From assembly GCA_003133205.1 (NCBI GenBank), contig PKWK01000021.1, positions 14,977 through 21,503 on the forward strand: 6,527 nt of DNA, given 5' to 3'. Shown here piece by piece: positions 5,318-6,527 of the stretch (its first letter is position 1; every line of letters begins with the position of its first letter). Below the pieces are notes generated by a model that was not told the origin of the DNA, made no database searches, and saw nothing but the letters and a program-made list of their open reading frames with translations. The DNA comes from Granulicella sp. (lineage in GTDB: Bacteria > Acidobacteriota > Terriglobia > Terriglobales > Acidobacteriaceae). Made by a program: the position numbers and the translations under genes.

Positions 5318-5863
5318 CTATTCCTTGTCACCTGTCGGCGACGGGACGGCTACGGTTGCATCGCTGTTCCGTGCGTCCCGCTCGATCATCGCGACGGCGT
5401 AGTTGATCCACGCCTCCGGCTTGCCCGCATTGGGGCGATGGGGAAGGGCTAGTCCGAGGTCGACGGCAGCAAGGTCAATGGCTCGGAGCGCTATCAGGAG
5501 AGCATCCCTGAGTTCCATTGCGACCACAACTGGAGCCCTACCCATCATCGGGATCACGTCTCCCCTGCGAAGTGCATTTATTACCTCGATAGGTGGACGT
5601 CGGCCTTTTGGTCTGGACGTGGAGGCCGGAGGCACGACATGAGCGGGATCGGGAGTATCCTCGTCCTCATTCATCATGAGCACAAGTAATTGCAGAAACG
5701 AAATGTGGTGTCCGTCCACTTTCCAGTGCACAACTGGTGTGCCTCTGCTCAGCCTGGACTGCACCGACACGACGTAATTTCCAATAGACCTCGTGCGGTC
5801 TGGAGTGGTATCTCTGGACAGCAGCATCGCATACTCTTCGAGCTGTGCGGTGTGATTCGACAT
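5318..5863 (-). CDS. Orphan protein J, 181 aa, first gene of the J-I-H-G-F run
   Basis: The ATG at 5863 (MSNHTAQLEE) is set by AGGAG eight bases upstream. Residues 1-70 form one unit: a helix, then strands around NYVVSVQSRL and PVVHWKVDGHHISFLQLLVLMM. A Pro/Arg-rich linker (72-91, PPASTSRPKGRRPP) follows, then a helical C-terminal domain (92-162: EVINALRRGD, VVVAMELRDALLIALRAIDLAAVDLGLAL, EAWINYAVAMIERDA). The tail is Ser/Thr/Pro-rich. The two-domain layout with a basic linker would suit a binding or adaptor protein, but no catalytic motif is evident and I do not recognise the family. It is the first gene downstream of the non-coding right end of the window, so its promoter must lie beyond 5901. 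Confidence 0.75.
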   Translation of the reverse strand: MSNHTAQLEEYAMLLSRDTTPDRTRSIGNYVVSVQSRLSRGTPVVHWKVDGHHISFLQLLVLMMNEDEDTPDPAHVVPPASTSRPKGRRPPIEVINALRRGDVIPMMGRAPVVVAMELRDALLIALRAIDLAAVDLGLALPHRPNAGKPEAWINYAVAMIERDARNSDATVAVPSPTGDKE

Positions 5864-5882
5864 TGAGTTTCTCCTAAAGCCA

Positions 5883-5901
5883 CCGGGGATGCCCTCCCCG
5901 G
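5883..5901 (-). promoter_or_regulatory. Hairpin upstream of gene J ribosome-binding site
   Basis: CCGGGGA (5883-5889) pairs perfectly with TCCCCGG (5895-5901) around a five-base loop. It ends 19 nt before the J start, immediately upstream of TTTAGGAG. It is the fourth instance of this arrangement. Confidence 0.6.
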
Positions 5902-6019
5902 CTATGGTGCGAGGATTAGTGACCTCTGATGTAAAAAGGGGCGCAAATTATTGAGTTAACTGCGGGCCTTGCTGCCAAGACTGGCGCTAAATCGCAGAGT
6001 TGGTAGCCAGCGGTAGCGC

Positions 6020-6046
6020 TGTGGCGTTATGGATAACGCGAAACTG
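6020..6046 (+). repeat. Left terminal inverted repeat
   Basis: It shows 21 of 27 matches to the complement of 6499-6525. Its inner 13 bases (6034-6046) differ at one position from the core at 6456-6468 read on the minus strand. A further degenerate core (11 of 13 against the consensus) lies at 6112-6124 in the same orientation. Confidence 0.55.
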
Positions 6047-6145
6047 CGCGCCGCCGCTTATCAAGCATTTGCACAGGAGCTGACAGCAAAATTTGGAACT
6101 GAGTGCCCCAGTATGATGAAACTGTCGCTGGGATTTGACGCATAA
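6029..6145 (+). CDS. Possible 38-aa small protein inside the repeat-bounded segment
   Basis: ATG 6029 to TAA 6145 reads MDNAKLRAAAYQAFAQELTA, then KFGTECPSMMKLSLGFDA, an amphipathic helix followed by a Cys/Met-containing tail. The composition looks coding-like, but there is no Shine-Dalgarno, a stop lies 12 bases upstream, and the first codons lie inside the left inverted repeat. It could be a chance frame, a truncated remnant, or a small cargo protein. A terminator-like hairpin follows 22 bases after its stop, which mildly favours a real transcript. Confidence 0.3.
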   Translation: MDNAKLRAAAYQAFAQELTAKFGTECPSMMKLSLGFDA

Positions 6146-6167
6146 ACCGAAACTCTCTCCTTCGGCA

Positions 6168-6197
6168 CGTTCGCACATTGGCAGGCGAACGATTTTT
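6168..6197 (+). terminator. Rho-independent terminator-like hairpin, plus strand
   Basis: CGTTCGC (6168-6174) pairs with GCGAACG (6185-6191) around a ten-base loop, followed by ATTTTT. The downstream arm can instead form GGCGAA/TTCGCC (6184-6189 with 6196-6201), which would disrupt the first stem. It may end a short plus-strand transcript containing 6029-6145. Confidence 0.5.
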
Positions 6198-6360
6198 CGC
6201 CGGAGTTTTCATGAAACGAAACCGGGCAGTCTAGGCTTTGGTTCGCATGCCGCGTGGCCTCTGACGCTCGTCCGCCTCTCCTCCACGGAAGCTAGCCATC
6301 TACAGACTCGATCAACCCACTAGAAACGGAAGAGTTAGCCGCCCTCAGACAATCGCACCA

Positions 6361-6390
6361 ATAAAAACGGCGGGCCCAAGGATCCGCCGT
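6361..6390 (-). terminator. Rho-independent terminator, minus strand
   Basis: On the minus strand ACGGCGG pairs with CCGCCGT (6384-6390 with 6367-6373) across a ten-base loop and is followed by TTTTTAT. It would end a minus-strand transcript entering from the right edge. No complete gene between 6391 and 6527 supplies one, so its transcript starts beyond the window or within the repeats. The stretch 6202-6360 holds nothing else I can support. Confidence 0.6.
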
Positions 6391-6455
6391 AAACGCACAC
6401 CCCATTAGGACTTTGACCTGGGTATGAACCTTTAGTCTGACGCAAAACCCGCATA

Positions 6456-6511
6456 CAGTTTCACGTTATTGTGTCTCCAGTTTCACCTTAGGCTGTATCA
6501 GTTTCACCTTA
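6456..6511 (+). repeat. Three direct repeats CAGTTTCAC(G/C)TTA with 21-22 bp period
   Basis: Copies lie at 6456-6468, 6478-6490 and 6499-6511. The last two are identical and the first differs by one base. Start-to-start spacing is 22 and 21, two helical turns, so a protein would bind all copies on one face of the DNA. This suits either a transposase at a multi-repeat terminus or a replication initiator at iterons. The array may continue past the window edge. Confidence 0.8.
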
Positions 6512-6525
6512 TGCGTAAAACCACA
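6499..6525 (-). repeat. Right terminal inverted repeat
   Basis: Read on the minus strand from 6525, it begins TGTGG and ends in the innermost GAAACTG of the third direct repeat, matching 6020-6046 at 21 of 27 positions. The outer tip lies two bases from the window edge. Confidence 0.55.
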
Positions 6526-6527
6526 TT

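Larger units (their letters stand above)
6020..6525. mobile_element. Possible non-autonomous IS21-like element (inverted-repeat-bounded segment, no transposase)
   Basis: The 27 bases at 6020-6046 match the reverse complement of 6499-6525 at 21 of 27 positions. Both begin TGTGG at the outer tip and end in GAAACTG inwards. The right end carries two more copies of the inner core at about 21-22 bp spacing. IS21-family elements are known for TG...CA ends and multiple repeated motifs at their termini, so a short internal-deletion derivative fits. The 506 bp hold no istA or istB. Flanking duplications cannot be judged because only two bases remain to the right. The competing reading is a plasmid iteron region. 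Confidence 0.35.

Noticed and set aside
5985..6060. tRNA-like stretch (D-arm-like GAGTTGGTAGCC)
   Set aside because: No anticodon stem, no T-arm with TTCRA and no matching acceptor stem within the expected distance.
5987..6323. Open frames of about 60 codons on both strands in the right non-coding region
   Set aside because: They cross the hairpins and repeats, have no ribosome-binding sites and show no protein-like pattern.
6456..6511. CRISPR array
   Set aside because: The repeats are only 13 bp with 8-9 bp between them, too short for CRISPR repeats and spacers.

Overview
The window (about 6.5 kb, moderately GC-rich) looks like accessory DNA, such as part of a plasmid, integrated element or prophage-like region. 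It is packed with small minus-strand genes of no recognisable family. The only confident family assignment is a plus-strand HU/IHF-type DNA-binding protein at 1918-2295. It has a Lys/Ala/Thr-rich N-terminal tail of about 32 residues, a form I associate with Acidobacteriota (Terriglobia-type soil bacteria). That host assignment is inference from one gene. No integrase, transposase, replication, conjugation or capsid gene is visible.

Layout. 1-115: 5' end of a minus-strand gene that leaves the window, with a YHVT...N...IL..GL start reminiscent of ADP-ribosyltransferase-fold proteins. 221-1563: three minus-strand genes, an orphan of 177 aa and two adjacent Cys-rich (CxxC) proteins that may really be one broken gene. 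1564-1680: divergent promoter region. 1681-2295: plus-strand pair, a small basic protein followed by HU. 2313-2354: strong bidirectional terminator. 2360-3605: two minus-strand genes, one with a Cys-His-Asp arrangement like a papain-fold hydrolase. 3656-3867: a previously hidden, decayed coding region with stop codons. 3872-5863: five tightly packed minus-strand orphans (F, G, H, I, J), with an ATGA overlap between G and F and a frameshift in H. 5864-6527: non-coding or nearly so, with hairpins, terminator-like structures, a 27-bp imperfect inverted repeat pair (6020-6046 and 6499-6525) and three direct repeats of about 21-22 bp period at the right edge.

Three things deserve most attention. 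(1) The inverted-repeat-bounded segment 6020-6525 has multiple internal terminal repeats and TG...CA ends. It resembles a non-autonomous IS21-like element; plasmid iterons are the alternative. (2) A GC-rich hairpin recurs 19-28 nt upstream of the start codon of four minus-strand genes, each followed by a good Shine-Dalgarno. (3) Coding is interrupted at three sites, two or three of them at G/C homopolymers. This means either real decay or recoding, or sequence errors.

How the genes work together cannot be read from the sequence. Tight spacing and overlaps imply co-transcription of J-I-H-G-F, probably of E-D, and of C-B-A followed by the partial gene. The K-HU pair is a separate plus-strand unit whose products look like nucleoid-associated proteins.
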